Of a DNA stretch of 64,000 nt, positions 35,420 to 44,592 are shown in pieces. The position numbers and the translations under genes are program-made. Position 1 is the first letter of the stretch, and every line of letters starts with the position of its first letter. The stretch is from Uliginosibacterium sp036017065 (lineage in GTDB: Bacteria > Pseudomonadota > Gammaproteobacteria > Burkholderiales > Rhodocyclaceae), in assembly GCF_036017065.1 (NCBI RefSeq), contig NZ_JAYXHR010000001.1, forward strand, positions 992,001 to 1,056,000, in the 5' to 3' direction. The notes beneath the pieces were generated by a model. The model was not told the DNA's origin, searched no databases, and worked only from the letters and a program-made list of their open reading frames with translations.

Positions 35420-37060
35420 ATGAGCCCGACACGACACGCAAGTTGGCAACAACTACGCGCGCTGGCTGATACCTGGCGCAAGAAACACCTCCGACAAGTC
35501 TTCGAGCACGACCCCGGTCGCGCGGCCAGCATGACGGCGGCTGCCTCGGGAATCCATCTCGACTACTCCAAGAACAGCCTGGACAGCGAAGTGCTGGCCC
35601 TGCTGATCGAGCTGGCCAGGGATTGCGACCTGGCGGGCCAGCGCGAAGCGATGTTCAGCGGACAGCGCTACAACCTGACCGAGGGCCGGGCGGTACTGCA
35701 TACCGCCTTGCGCCAGCAGGTCGACACGCCGGTAAAGCTCGATGGCGAGGACGTCATTCCCGGCGTGCGTGAAGTCCGTGCGCGGTGCTACGACTTCGCC
35801 GAACGCGTGCGCAGCGGCGCCTGGCGCGGCCACACCGGCCAGACGATTACCGACGTGGTGAACATCGGCATCGGCGGCTCGGACCTCGGCCCGTTGATGG
35901 TCTGCGAAGCGCTCTCGCCACTCGCCGACGGCCCGCGGGTGCACTTCGTTTCCAACGTGGACGGCACCCACCTGTCACAGACGCTGCGCCGCCTCGACGC
36001 GTCCCGCACGCTGTTCGTCGTGGCGTCGAAGACCTTCACCACCATCGAAACGCTGTCCAATGCGCGCAGCGCGCGGGCCTGGCTGGTGGAGGCGCTGGGC
36101 AGCGAGACTGCCGTCGCACGTCATTTCGTGGCGGTGTCGACCAATCGCGAGAAGGTCACCGCCTTCGGCATCGATGCCGAGAACATGTTCGGCTTCTGGG
36201 ACTGGGTGGGCGGCCGCTATTCGCTGTGGTCGGCCATCGGCCTGCCCATCATGCTGTCGCTGGGGGGTGCGCGCTTCGACGAGTTGTTGGCCGGCGCCGC
36301 CGAGATGGACGAACACTTCCGCGCCGCGCCGGCGGAGCGCAACCTGCCGGTGCTGCTGGGCCTGATCGGCATCTGGTACGTGAACTTCCAGGGCTACGGC
36401 TCCCACCTGCTGGCGCCGTACAACAACACCCTGCGCCGCCTGCCCGCCTGGCTGCAGCAACTCGACATGGAGTCCAACGGCAAATCGGTGCACCGCGACG
36501 GTAGCGCGACCGACCACGCCACCGGCCCGATCGTGTGGGGCGAGCCCGGCATCAACGGGCAGCACGCCTATTTCCAGTTGCTGCACCAGGGCAGCCAGAT
36601 CGTCCCGGTGGACTTCATCCTCGCGCTGGCGCAGCGCGGCCAGATCGACAGTCACCTGCCGACCCTGGTGGCGAACTGTCTGGCACAAAGCGCGGCGATG
36701 ATGCGTGGCAAGACCGCCGACGAGGTGCGCGCCGAGCTCACTGCGCGCGGCATGGCGGCTGCCGACGTCGAGACCGCCATCCCGCATCGCGTATTCCCGG
36801 GCAACCGCCCCAGCAACACCCTGCTGATCGACAACCTGTCGCCACATCGCCTGGGTGCCTTGCTGGCACTGTATGAGCACAAAGTGTTCGTACAGGCTGC
36901 CGTGTGGAACATCAACGCCTTCGACCAGTGGGGAGTGGAGTTGGGCAAGCAGCTGGCCAGCGACATCGAGAACAGGCTGAAGGGTGCCGATGGCAAGCCA
37001 TACGACGCCTCGACGGAGGCCTTGATCGCCCTGGCTGCCGCCGGCATAGGCCGACACTGA
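35420..37060 (+). CDS. pgi: glucose-6-phosphate isomerase
   Basis: Interconverts glucose-6-phosphate and fructose-6-phosphate, 546 residues, the normal bacterial length. The sugar-binding NIGIGGSDLGP, TFTTIET, and the catalytic glutamate/histidine regions (MESNGKSVHRDG, INGQHAYFQLLHQG) are intact, as is the C-terminal NINAFDQWGVELGK. It is alone on its strand, divergent from the CAP lipoprotein, and ended by a bidirectional terminator shared with pectate lyase 2. Confidence 0.97.
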   Translation: MSPTRHASWQQLRALADTWRKKHLRQVFEHDPGRAASMTAAASGIHLDYSKNSLDSEVLALLIELARDCDLAGQREAMFSGQRYNLTEGRAVLHTALRQQVDTPVKLDGEDVIPGVREVRARCYDFAERVRSGAWRGHTGQTITDVVNIGIGGSDLGPLMVCEALSPLADGPRVHFVSNVDGTHLSQTLRRLDASRTLFVVASKTFTTIETLSNARSARAWLVEALGSETAVARHFVAVSTNREKVTAFGIDAENMFGFWDWVGGRYSLWSAIGLPIMLSLGGARFDELLAGAAEMDEHFRAAPAERNLPVLLGLIGIWYVNFQGYGSHLLAPYNNTLRRLPAWLQQLDMESNGKSVHRDGSATDHATGPIVWGEPGINGQHAYFQLLHQGSQIVPVDFILALAQRGQIDSHLPTLVANCLAQSAAMMRGKTADEVRAELTARGMAAADVETAIPHRVFPGNRPSNTLLIDNLSPHRLGALLALYEHKVFVQAAVWNINAFDQWGVELGKQLASDIENRLKGADGKPYDASTEALIALAAAGIGRH

Positions 37061-37080
37061 CGCCCTCTGCACGCCAATGA

Positions 37081-37109
37081 AAAAGCCCGGCCGAAGCCGG
37101 GCTTTTTTT
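37081..37109. terminator. bidirectional terminator between pgi and pectate lyase 2
   Basis: An 11-bp stem AAAAGCCCGGC / GCCGGGCTTTT with a CGAA loop has a T-run in both reading directions, so it can serve rightward pgi and leftward pectate lyase 2. Confidence 0.93.
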
Positions 37110-37134
37110 GCTACTGACTCGCTGCTTGAATTGC

Positions 37135-38856
37135 TTACAGCTTGCCAGCTCCCGCATTGTTCATCACCTTCGCCTTGACCGCGCTGGCGGCGTCCGGCGT
37201 GTAGGTGTAGTTGGTCACGGGCGTCCAGAAGGTGCTGGTGTTTTCCAGCGCCGGCTTGGACATGCTTGCTGCCATCGTGTTGGCGGATGCGAACAGGTTG
37301 GTCGCCGCGCCGTTCAGCAGGGTGCCGGCATCGTAGAAGTAGGTCTTCTGCAGATAGTCCAGCTTGGCGGTATCGCCTGCACCACTCGGCGAAGCCTTGT
37401 GCCAGGTGTAGAACGTCACCGTGTCATCCACCACAGCCGGGTTGCCGGCCGGCGGATTGGCAATGTCGAACACGTTGTTCTCGGAATAGATCTTCGCGAG
37501 ATACCCGATGCCGATGCCATACAGGTGGCGGTTGGTCGGCACGGGAGTGTTATCGACCGGTGCATAGGCACCCAGGTAACCGATCTGACCACTGTAGTAG
37601 TTGTTGTAGACGTGCACCTTGCCGAGACGCACGCGCGGCAGACGCTGCCCGGCGTTCTCGTAGTAGTTGTGGTGCAGGGTCACCGACAGCGCACCCCAGC
37701 CATTGGCAACGCTCACCGTGTCCGAGCTACCGATCAGGTGAGTCTTGTCGTGGTTCTTGATGTGGTTGTACGACAGGGTCACGAAGTCGGACTTGTTGGT
37801 GACATCGATTGCGCCGTCGTGATGCTGGACGAAGTAGTCGATGCCCACATGCGGCGCTTCGAACGGCGACGGGAAGGTGTGATCTTCGCGGTTGCCATCA
37901 TTGAAGGTGCAGTGGTCGATCCAGACACGCTTGCCACCGTTCAGGGTGATCAGGTCGTAGTTGGAGTTCCAGCGACCGCCAGGGCACTTCTGCGGACCGG
38001 TGTTGGCGTCCACGTAGGCCACCTGGCAACCGGCCTGGGCAGGCGTGGTCAGCGAGAAGGAGTCCGTCGGCGACCATACCGGGAAGTAGTCGAACGCATC
38101 TTCGAAGGTGATGTTGCGGATCACGACGTTGTCGGCGCCGTCACCCAGCGACAGTTGGCCACGGATGATCTTGGCATCCGCCCCGATGCCGAGCAGCGAA
38201 GTATTGGCGCCGACCGGAATCTTGACGATCTTGCCCTGGTTGGTCGAGGCTGCGGCACGTGCCGTTTCCTGGGCACCGCTCACGGCCTTCGGACGGTTGT
38301 TCGGCGTGTCCCAATTTGCCGGATCGGCGTTCCACACGCTCGGCTTGTAGGCTGCGACGTAGGCGTTGAAGTCGTAGCTGGACGCGGCCACGCTGGCGGC
38401 CTTGTAGTGGGCCTCCGTCAGCTCCATCAGCGCCTTGTTCATCGACAGGTTGATGGTGCCCTTGATGTAGATGATCTTCTTGGTGGTATCCAGCGTGCCG
38501 CTGAAACTGCCGTCGTCGTTGATGGTGGCAGCGCCGCCATACAGCGCCTGGATCAACTCGTTGCGGTTGGTCACCGTGTAGGTATGAGCAGCGTCAGCGC
38601 CGTCCCCACCCGTCACCTTGTCGGTCTGGCTGTTGGCCCAGCCGTCCGCACCCAGCGAGCTCGGCAGGACCACACCTGCACCGCTGGACGAACTCGAGGA
38701 ACTGGAAGAGCTGGAGCTGCTGCCGGCGCCAGAACTAGAGCTGGAGCTGCTGGAAGTGGAACCGCCGCTTGCCGGGGGGGTGTCGTCGCTGCCGCCGCAG
38801 GCGGCCAGACCCATGGTGGCCAGCAAAACTGCCAAGCCAGTCATTCGGATGGACAT
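37135..38856 (-). CDS. pectate lyase, polysaccharide lyase family 1, lipoprotein with polyserine linker
   Basis: Predicted surface or periplasmic pectate lyase of 573 residues. A lipobox (MGLAACGG, lipid cysteine 20) is followed by serine-rich linker segments (about 30-58) and a PL1 beta-helix domain. Marks of the active domain are VWIDHCTFNDGNREDHTF, DGAIDVTNKSDFVTLSYN, and QRLPRVRLGKVHVYNNYY with the catalytic arginine. It lacks the four-cysteine module of pectate lyase 1. Together the two enzymes point to pectin or polygalacturonate use; this copy may be cell-anchored and the other free. The next leftward gene upstream is panC, 304 bp away. Confidence 0.93.
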   Translation of the reverse strand: MSIRMTGLAVLLATMGLAACGGSDDTPPASGGSTSSSSSSSSGAGSSSSSSSSSSSSSGAGVVLPSSLGADGWANSQTDKVTGGDGADAAHTYTVTNRNELIQALYGGAATINDDGSFSGTLDTTKKIIYIKGTINLSMNKALMELTEAHYKAASVAASSYDFNAYVAAYKPSVWNADPANWDTPNNRPKAVSGAQETARAAASTNQGKIVKIPVGANTSLLGIGADAKIIRGQLSLGDGADNVVIRNITFEDAFDYFPVWSPTDSFSLTTPAQAGCQVAYVDANTGPQKCPGGRWNSNYDLITLNGGKRVWIDHCTFNDGNREDHTFPSPFEAPHVGIDYFVQHHDGAIDVTNKSDFVTLSYNHIKNHDKTHLIGSSDTVSVANGWGALSVTLHHNYYENAGQRLPRVRLGKVHVYNNYYSGQIGYLGAYAPVDNTPVPTNRHLYGIGIGYLAKIYSENNVFDIANPPAGNPAVVDDTVTFYTWHKASPSGAGDTAKLDYLQKTYFYDAGTLLNGAATNLFASANTMAASMSKPALENTSTFWTPVTNYTYTPDAASAVKAKVMNNAGAGKL

Positions 38857-39160
38857 CAGGAATCTCCTCCTTTGATAAAACAGAAGAAGCCTGACAAATT
38901 CTTGTACTTAGTTCAGATATTTGTCTTTTGGCTTCCAAGGATTGCAGCAAACACGCCTCAGACAGCCTGAAACTGAAAGACAACCGTTTACCGCAGGCCT
39001 GATTATAAGTCCACAAAACAAACGAAATTGACTAGGGGCAAGTATGTATTACAACTATCGCGATAAGCTGGTAAATGTGGCGAAGGGTTTCACCTGAGTA
39101 AGTCCATCAGTACCGGAATCCCTCCCCCAACGGACGACAGGCGCGCGCATTTTGCGTGCG
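38857..39160. promoter_or_regulatory. 304-bp intergenic region upstream of pectate lyase 2
   Basis: No gene is seen. On the minus strand a good -10 (TATAAT, plus coordinates 39002-39007) lies about 145 bp upstream of the lyase start, in an AT-rich patch; no convincing -35 is paired with it, so an activator may be needed. I see no clear operator. The panC end is followed only by a weak hairpin. Confidence 0.4.
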
Positions 39161-39985
39161 TCATACCTCCAGATTGTCGATGAGCCGCGTATTGCCCAGC
39201 CGCGCCGCGGCCAGCACGACCATCGGATCGCCGACCTGAGCGGGCTGCAGATCCGACCGGCGTCGGATCGCAACGTAGTCCGGCTGCCAGCCATGCGCTG
39301 ACAGCGCTCCGACAGCCCCCTGCTCCAGCGCAGCAAAATCACTTCGACCTGCGCGCAGGGCTTCCACTACCTTACCCAGCTCCTCGGCAAGCCGCGGCGC
39401 CTCAGCGCGCTCCATCGGCGACAGGTAGCCGTTGCGCGAAGACAGCGCGAGGCCGTCGTCGGCGCGCACGGTGTCGCAGCCGACGATCTCGATCGGGAAA
39501 TCCAGCTCCCGCACCATGTTGCGGATGACCATCAGCTGCTGGTAGTCCTTCTTGCCGAACAGGGCCACCTGCGGCTGCACGATGTTGAAGAGCTTGGCCA
39601 CCACGGTCGCCACACCGCGGAAATGGCCGTGTCGCGATGCGCCCTCCAGGATGCCTTCGTGCGCATCCGCCGGATAAACCTGGTACTGCTGCGGCACCGG
39701 ATACAGCTCGGTTTCGTCCGGCGCAAACAGGTGGGCCACGCCTGCCGCCTCCAGCAGGGAGCAATCCTGCGCGAAGGTGCGCGGGTACTTGTCGAAATCC
39801 TCGCGGGGCCCGAACTGCAGACGGTTGACGAAGATGCTGGCGACCACCACGTCGCCCAGGGACCGGGCCTGCTGCATCAGGCTGATGTGCCCGGCATGCA
39901 GGTTGCCCATGGTCGGCGCGAAGGCTACCCGGCCTGCGCCGCCAAGCGCGGCGCGCAGGCTGGCAATGGTGTTGTGGACGATCAT
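39161..39985 (-). CDS. panC: pantothenate synthetase
   Basis: ATP-dependent ligation of pantoate and beta-alanine to pantothenate. MIVHNTIASLRAAL starts at ATG 39985, with GGAGG eight bases upstream; the in-frame ATG at 39991 is only two bases after the ribosome site and is less likely. The 274-residue chain has FAPTMGNLHAGHISLM (HIGH-like), VNRLQFGPREDFDKYP, LFGKKDYQQLMVI and LSSRNGYLSP (KMSKS-like). panB and panD are not adjacent. Confidence 0.95.
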   Translation of the reverse strand: MIVHNTIASLRAALGGAGRVAFAPTMGNLHAGHISLMQQARSLGDVVVASIFVNRLQFGPREDFDKYPRTFAQDCSLLEAAGVAHLFAPDETELYPVPQQYQVYPADAHEGILEGASRHGHFRGVATVVAKLFNIVQPQVALFGKKDYQQLMVIRNMVRELDFPIEIVGCDTVRADDGLALSSRNGYLSPMERAEAPRLAEELGKVVEALRAGRSDFAALEQGAVGALSAHGWQPDYVAIRRRSDLQPAQVGDPMVVLAAARLGNTRLIDNLEV

Positions 39986-40135
39986 GGACATGGCCTCCGG
40001 AAATTTGCGGGGCGAGCATGCCCCAAGTGCCCATCGCGCGCAAATGCCGACTCTGCGCAAACCCTTACTCCACGTGGCCGCAGTCTGACCTGATAATCCG
40101 CTCAGCCCCGCCCGCTCCGGCTCCATAAATCCGGC

Positions 40136-42892
40136 ATGACGATTCCTCGCACACTCCTGAACGCCACCCTGTCCGCCACGCGCTCGGTACTCCTGCTGTG
40201 CGACGATGACTGGCGGATCGTCGAATCCTTCACCCCGAGCATCGAGGACGTATTCGATCGCGCCGTGCCCGGCACGCGCCTGCCGGAATCCATGGAAGCA
40301 CGCCTGCGCGCCAGCCCGGAGACGGACGTGGAAGTGGTGCTGGACGGCGCACGCGGCCCGCAGTGGTACCAGGTCACCCGCCTGCCGCCCGACCCGTCTG
40401 CCCGACCTGCGCACCAGCACGTGCTGATGGTGCGCGACATCACGCGACAGAAGCGCCAGGAGCTCAGCCTGGTGAACGATGCGGAGTTCTCCCAGCGCCT
40501 GATCGACAGCCTGCCGGGGCTCGTCTTCCTGTTCCGTCCGGACGGCCAGCTGCTGCTGTGGAACGCCGGCCTGGAGGAAGCCACCGGCTACCGCCGCGAG
40601 GAGATCGCGCAATACTCGGTGCTCGACTACTTCCACGATCAGGCCCGCGAGACCGTGCGGGAGCAGATCGACCATGTGCTGCGCCACGGCCAGGGCCAGA
40701 ACGAAGGCCTGCTGCGCCACCGCGGCGGTTCGCTTCAGCCGGTGTACTTCCGCACGCGGCTGTTCGCCTACCGGGGGCAGACATGCTTGCTGGGTGTTGG
40801 CACCGACATGAGCCCCTTCAAGGAAGCGGCGGCGCGCCTGGAGGAAAGCGAGCGGCGCTTCCGGGCCATCTTCGAGCAGATCCCCAATATCGCCGTGCAG
40901 GGCTACAACCGCCAGCGGGAGGTCATCTACTGGAACCCGGCTTCACATGCACTCTACGGCTATCGCCGCGAGGAAGCACTGGGGCGCAAGCTGGAAGACC
41001 TGATCATCCCCGAGCCGATGCGCGAGGACGTGGTCCGCTTCATCACCGGGTGGACCAATGGCGGCCCGGCCATCCCCGCCAGCGAACTGGACCTGCAGCG
41101 GAAGGACGGCAGCGTGGCGCCGGTGTTCTCCAGCCACGTGATGATCCGCAACACCCGCAACGAGCTGGAGATGTACTGCCTGGACGTGGATCTCAGCGAA
41201 CTGCGCCGCACCCAGCGCCAGCTGCACCTCACCGACACGATGTTCCGCGACATCCGCGCCGGCATCATGATCACCGACCCGGACAACCGGATCATCACGC
41301 TGAATCCCGCATTCACCGACATCCTCGGCTACGGCGTCGAGGAGGTGGCGGGCGAGGACCCGCGCATTTTCGCGTCCGGCCGTCACGACGACGCGTTCTT
41401 CCACGGCATGTGGCAGACCCTGCAAAGCGAAGGCATCTGGCAGGGAGAGATCTGGAACCGGCACCGCAACGGTGAATCAGTGCCGTTATGGATGAGCATC
41501 AGCGCCGTTCGCGAAGGGGCTGCCCCCGCGTCGCATTACATCGCCATATTTACCGACATCAGCCCTCGCTCCGATGCCCAGCCCGGACTCCATGCGCTTC
41601 ACGACAGCCTGACAGGCTTGCCCAGCCGCGCGCTGGCCTCGGACCGCCTGGAGCGGTCCCTCGCCCACGGTGAACACTCCCTGGCCGCGCTGATGCTGCT
41701 GGACCTGGATCGTTTCGCAGAGGTCAATCAACGTCTCGGCCATGTCTTCGGCGACCGCCTGTTGCAGGCGGCGGTGGCCCGCATCCAGGACTGCATCGGC
41801 CATGCAGCCACGCTCAGCCGGCGCGACGGTGACGCGTTCGTCCTGGTCCTGCCCGACCTCCGCCACCACAACGAAGTGTCCGCAATTGCCGAGAGCATCC
41901 TTGGGCGCATGGCCGAGCCGATCAGCATCGACGAGCACATACTGATCTCCAGCTTCTCGATCGGCGTCGCCTTGTACCCGGAGGACGGCCGCGATTTCGA
42001 CGAACTGCTTGCGAGTGCCGACACCGCGTTGCGTCGTGCCAAGGACGCCGGGCGGAACACCTATCGCTTCCTCGCCGACAGCATGAACGCCGACGCGCGG
42101 GAACGCCTGAGCCTGCAGAACGAATTGCGGGCGGGGATGCGCCGGGGCGAACTGGTCCTGCATTTCCAGCCCCAGATCGACATGATCAGCGGGCTCATCG
42201 TCGGTGCCGAGGCCCTCGTGCGCTGGGACAGTCCGGAGCATGGGCTGGTATCGCCTGCCCGCCTCATTCCCGCTGCGGAAGAAAGCGGGCTCATCATCCC
42301 GCTCGGCGAATGGGTACTGCGCGAGGCCTGCCGCCAGGCCCAGGAATGGCGCGCACAAGGCCTGCCCGACCTGACCGTCGCCGTGAACATGTCCGCCGTG
42401 CAGTTCCAGCACAGCGATCCGGTGGACACCGTCACCCGCGTGCTGATCGAGACCGGCCTGCCTGCCGGTTGCCTGGAGCTCGAGCTTACCGAGAGCATGC
42501 TGGCGGAAGACTCCGGGCAGCTTCTTGCAAGCCTGCATCGGCTGAAGGCACTGGGGCTGCAACTCGCGATCGACGACTTCGGCACCGGCCACAGCAATCT
42601 CGCCTACCTGAAGAAATTCCCCATCGACAAACTGAAGATCGACCAGTCGTTCGTGCGGGACATCGGCACCGACGCGGACGACTCGGCCGTCCTGCGCGCC
42701 GTCATCCAGCTCGGCTCCAGCCTGCAGCTGTCGACGATCGCCGAGGGCGTGGAGACCGCCACCCAGCTGGAATACCTGCGTAGCCACGGCTGCTCGCAAG
42801 TACAGGGCTACCTGATGGGCAGACCGATGACGGCAGAGGCCTTCGCCACCCTGATGCGCGAATCCCTGGGCGTATTGAAGGCCACCGCATGA
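40136..42892 (+). CDS. multi-PAS cyclic-di-GMP phosphodiesterase (degenerate GGDEF + EAL)
   Basis: Signalling protein of 918 residues without clear membrane segments. Several PAS-like domains fill residues about 1-480. A GGDEF-like domain (about 490-655) has RRDGDAF where RLGGDEF is normal, so diguanylate cyclase activity is doubtful. The EAL domain (about 665-905) keeps AEALVRW, NMSAVQF, ELTESML, IDDFGTGHSNL and IAEGVET, so cyclic-di-GMP hydrolysis is probable. The degenerate GGDEF may bind GTP to regulate the EAL. The last 4 bases overlap the start of the 91-residue gene downstream. Confidence 0.9.
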   Translation: MTIPRTLLNATLSATRSVLLLCDDDWRIVESFTPSIEDVFDRAVPGTRLPESMEARLRASPETDVEVVLDGARGPQWYQVTRLPPDPSARPAHQHVLMVRDITRQKRQELSLVNDAEFSQRLIDSLPGLVFLFRPDGQLLLWNAGLEEATGYRREEIAQYSVLDYFHDQARETVREQIDHVLRHGQGQNEGLLRHRGGSLQPVYFRTRLFAYRGQTCLLGVGTDMSPFKEAAARLEESERRFRAIFEQIPNIAVQGYNRQREVIYWNPASHALYGYRREEALGRKLEDLIIPEPMREDVVRFITGWTNGGPAIPASELDLQRKDGSVAPVFSSHVMIRNTRNELEMYCLDVDLSELRRTQRQLHLTDTMFRDIRAGIMITDPDNRIITLNPAFTDILGYGVEEVAGEDPRIFASGRHDDAFFHGMWQTLQSEGIWQGEIWNRHRNGESVPLWMSISAVREGAAPASHYIAIFTDISPRSDAQPGLHALHDSLTGLPSRALASDRLERSLAHGEHSLAALMLLDLDRFAEVNQRLGHVFGDRLLQAAVARIQDCIGHAATLSRRDGDAFVLVLPDLRHHNEVSAIAESILGRMAEPISIDEHILISSFSIGVALYPEDGRDFDELLASADTALRRAKDAGRNTYRFLADSMNADARERLSLQNELRAGMRRGELVLHFQPQIDMISGLIVGAEALVRWDSPEHGLVSPARLIPAAEESGLIIPLGEWVLREACRQAQEWRAQGLPDLTVAVNMSAVQFQHSDPVDTVTRVLIETGLPAGCLELELTESMLAEDSGQLLASLHRLKALGLQLAIDDFGTGHSNLAYLKKFPIDKLKIDQSFVRDIGTDADDSAVLRAVIQLGSSLQLSTIAEGVETATQLEYLRSHGCSQVQGYLMGRPMTAEAFATLMRESLGVLKATA

Positions 42893-43164
42893 CGGAAACA
42901 CTTGATCAGCTGAGCTACGCGCTGGCCCGCCGCCGGGACGGCAGCCTCTCGCCCGCCGACTTCGCCCGCCTGCTGCGTGACACGGCGAGCCCGCTATGCA
43001 CGCAGCTCCCACCACGCTTCGCCGAGGTGCTCGAAGACCTGTGCATGCGCCTGGAGTCCAGCCAGCTTTTCAGTGGCGACAGCTGCTCGTTCAGCGATCG
43101 CGAGCTGCTCGACGGCGTCGGCTTCTGGATCGAGCGCGCCCGGCTGCGCATGACAAAAACATAA
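42889..43164 (+). CDS. small hypothetical protein coupled to the EAL protein
   Basis: Protein of 91 residues that I do not recognise. It is largely helical, with two cysteines near residues 37 and 52 (SPLCTQL and DLCMRL) and a third near 65. No signal peptide or membrane segment is present. Its ATG overlaps the stop of the PAS-GGDEF-EAL gene (ATGA), so it is translated with it and may act with it. Confidence 0.7.
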   Translation: MTETLDQLSYALARRRDGSLSPADFARLLRDTASPLCTQLPPRFAEVLEDLCMRLESSQLFSGDSCSFSDRELLDGVGFWIERARLRMTKT

Positions 43165-43173
43165 TTGCAGGCA

Positions 43174-43203
43174 AGAAAAAAGGCAGGGTTTGCACCCTGC
43201 CTT
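43174..43203 (-). terminator. intrinsic terminator of the cold-shock gene
   Basis: Stem AAGGCAGGGT / ACCCTGCCTT with a 4-base loop. Read leftward it is followed by TTTTTCTTG, so it ends the cold-shock transcript 20 bp after the stop. Confidence 0.88.
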
Positions 43204-43223
43204 CCTGCATCAGGCCTGCTGGA

Positions 43224-43427
43224 TTACAGCGGCTTGATGGTGGAAGCCTGACGACCCTTCGGGCCCTGCTTCACTTCGAATTCCACGCGTTGGCCTTCCT
43301 TCAGCGAACGGAAACCGCCAGCCTGGATTTCAGAGAAATGGGCAAACAGGTCATCGCCACCGCCGTCCGGAGTGATGAAGCCAAAGCCCTTGGAATCGTT
43401 GAACCACTTGACAATACCGGTTGCCAT
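43224..43427 (-). CDS. cold-shock domain protein (CspA family)
   Basis: Single-stranded nucleic-acid-binding protein of 67 residues. MATGIVKWFNDSKGFGFI contains RNP1 (KGFGFI), and DLFAHFSEI carries RNP2; the end is ASTIKPL. The start at 43427 is the family start; a longer frame to 43667 has no cold-shock character. The 265-bp gap upstream (43428-43692) shows no other gene, so a long 5' leader typical of csp genes is possible. I could not tell which Csp paralog it is. Confidence 0.95.
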   Translation of the reverse strand: MATGIVKWFNDSKGFGFITPDGGGDDLFAHFSEIQAGGFRSLKEGQRVEFEVKQGPKGRQASTIKPL

Positions 43428-43692
43428 TCTGACGTCCTTACTTACAAGAGATGTACTCAATGATCCGAAGCGGATCGTTCGCAGCAATCCGAACAGGACA
43501 GCGGTGAAGACACTACATGGCGGTCCGTCGCGAGACGGGGTCAAGGCGTTCAACAACACACTACCAATCGACTGCTGGCGGCAAGATAAGCCATTCATTT
43601 GCACCGCACAAGCGAGAGAATAGAACACTCGCCCTTTTGGGCATACGCGTAGACCCGCAGCCTGCAAGGCTCTCCGCGATGCGCCCCCGGAT

Positions 43693-44592
43693 ATGAATCT
43701 CTACTACGCCGAACAGTTCGTCCTCCCCCTCCCTGCAGGACATCGCTTCCCGATGGCGAAGTACCGCTTGCTGCGTGAAGCACTGATTCACAGCAAACTA
43801 TTCTCCGATAAGGATTTTCATGTGCCACCGGCGGCCACTGATACGCAGATCATGCGTACCCATACGGCGGCGTACCTGCAGCGTGCAGTGGACGGAGCAC
43901 TCGATCCCGATGAAATCCGGCGCATCGGATTTCCCTGGACGCCACAAATGATCGAACGCTCCCGCCGTTCGTCGGGAGCCACGATAGAGGCTGCACGCAG
44001 CGCACTACGCGATGGATGTGCAGCGAATCTCGCCGGTGGTACGCATCACGCACACGCCGATTTTGGTAGCGGTTTTTGCGTTTTTAATGACGCTGCCATT
44101 GCTGCTCGCGCGATGCAGGCGGAGGAAGGTATCGGCCGGGTAGCGATCATCGACTGCGACGTCCATCAGGGTGACGGCACGGCCGCCATCCTCGCCGGCG
44201 ACGCCAGCGTGTTCACCTTCAGCATGCACGGCGCGAAGAACTTTCCCTTTCGCAAGCAGCTGAGCGATCTCGACATCGAGTTGCCGGACGGCACGGAAGA
44301 CGTCGCGTATCTCGCTGCGCTGGAGGGCGGCCTCGACGAGGTTTTCAGCCGCAGCCAGCCTGAGCTGGTCATCTACCTGGCGGGGGCCGACCCCTTCGAA
44401 GGCGATCGACTCGGACGCCTGTCGCTGAGCTTCGAGGGCCTGCGCAGGCGTGACGACATGGTGCTCGCAGCCTGCCAGAGTCGCGGCGTAGCGGTGGTCA
44501 TCGCCATGGCAGGCGGATATGCCGAGAACATTGCCGACACGGTGGCGATCCACGCCGCCACCATCACCCTCGCACGTCAGCGCTTCGCATGA
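43693..44592 (+). CDS. histone-deacetylase-family hydrolase
   Basis: Zinc hydrolase of 299 residues in the HDAC/acetylpolyamine amidohydrolase superfamily. The paired histidines and zinc ligands are visible: GGTHHAHADFGSGFCVFND, IIDCDVHQGDGTA (aspartate/histidine ligands), AGADPFEGDRLG (second aspartate) and MAGGYAENI. The sequence begins NLYYAEQFVLPLPAGHRFPM as in bacterial class IV-like proteins. The substrate is unknown. It is cotranscribed with the DUF429 gene, with a 4-base overlap. Confidence 0.9.
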   Translation: MNLYYAEQFVLPLPAGHRFPMAKYRLLREALIHSKLFSDKDFHVPPAATDTQIMRTHTAAYLQRAVDGALDPDEIRRIGFPWTPQMIERSRRSSGATIEAARSALRDGCAANLAGGTHHAHADFGSGFCVFNDAAIAARAMQAEEGIGRVAIIDCDVHQGDGTAAILAGDASVFTFSMHGAKNFPFRKQLSDLDIELPDGTEDVAYLAALEGGLDEVFSRSQPELVIYLAGADPFEGDRLGRLSLSFEGLRRRDDMVLAACQSRGVAVVIAMAGGYAENIADTVAIHAATITLARQRFA

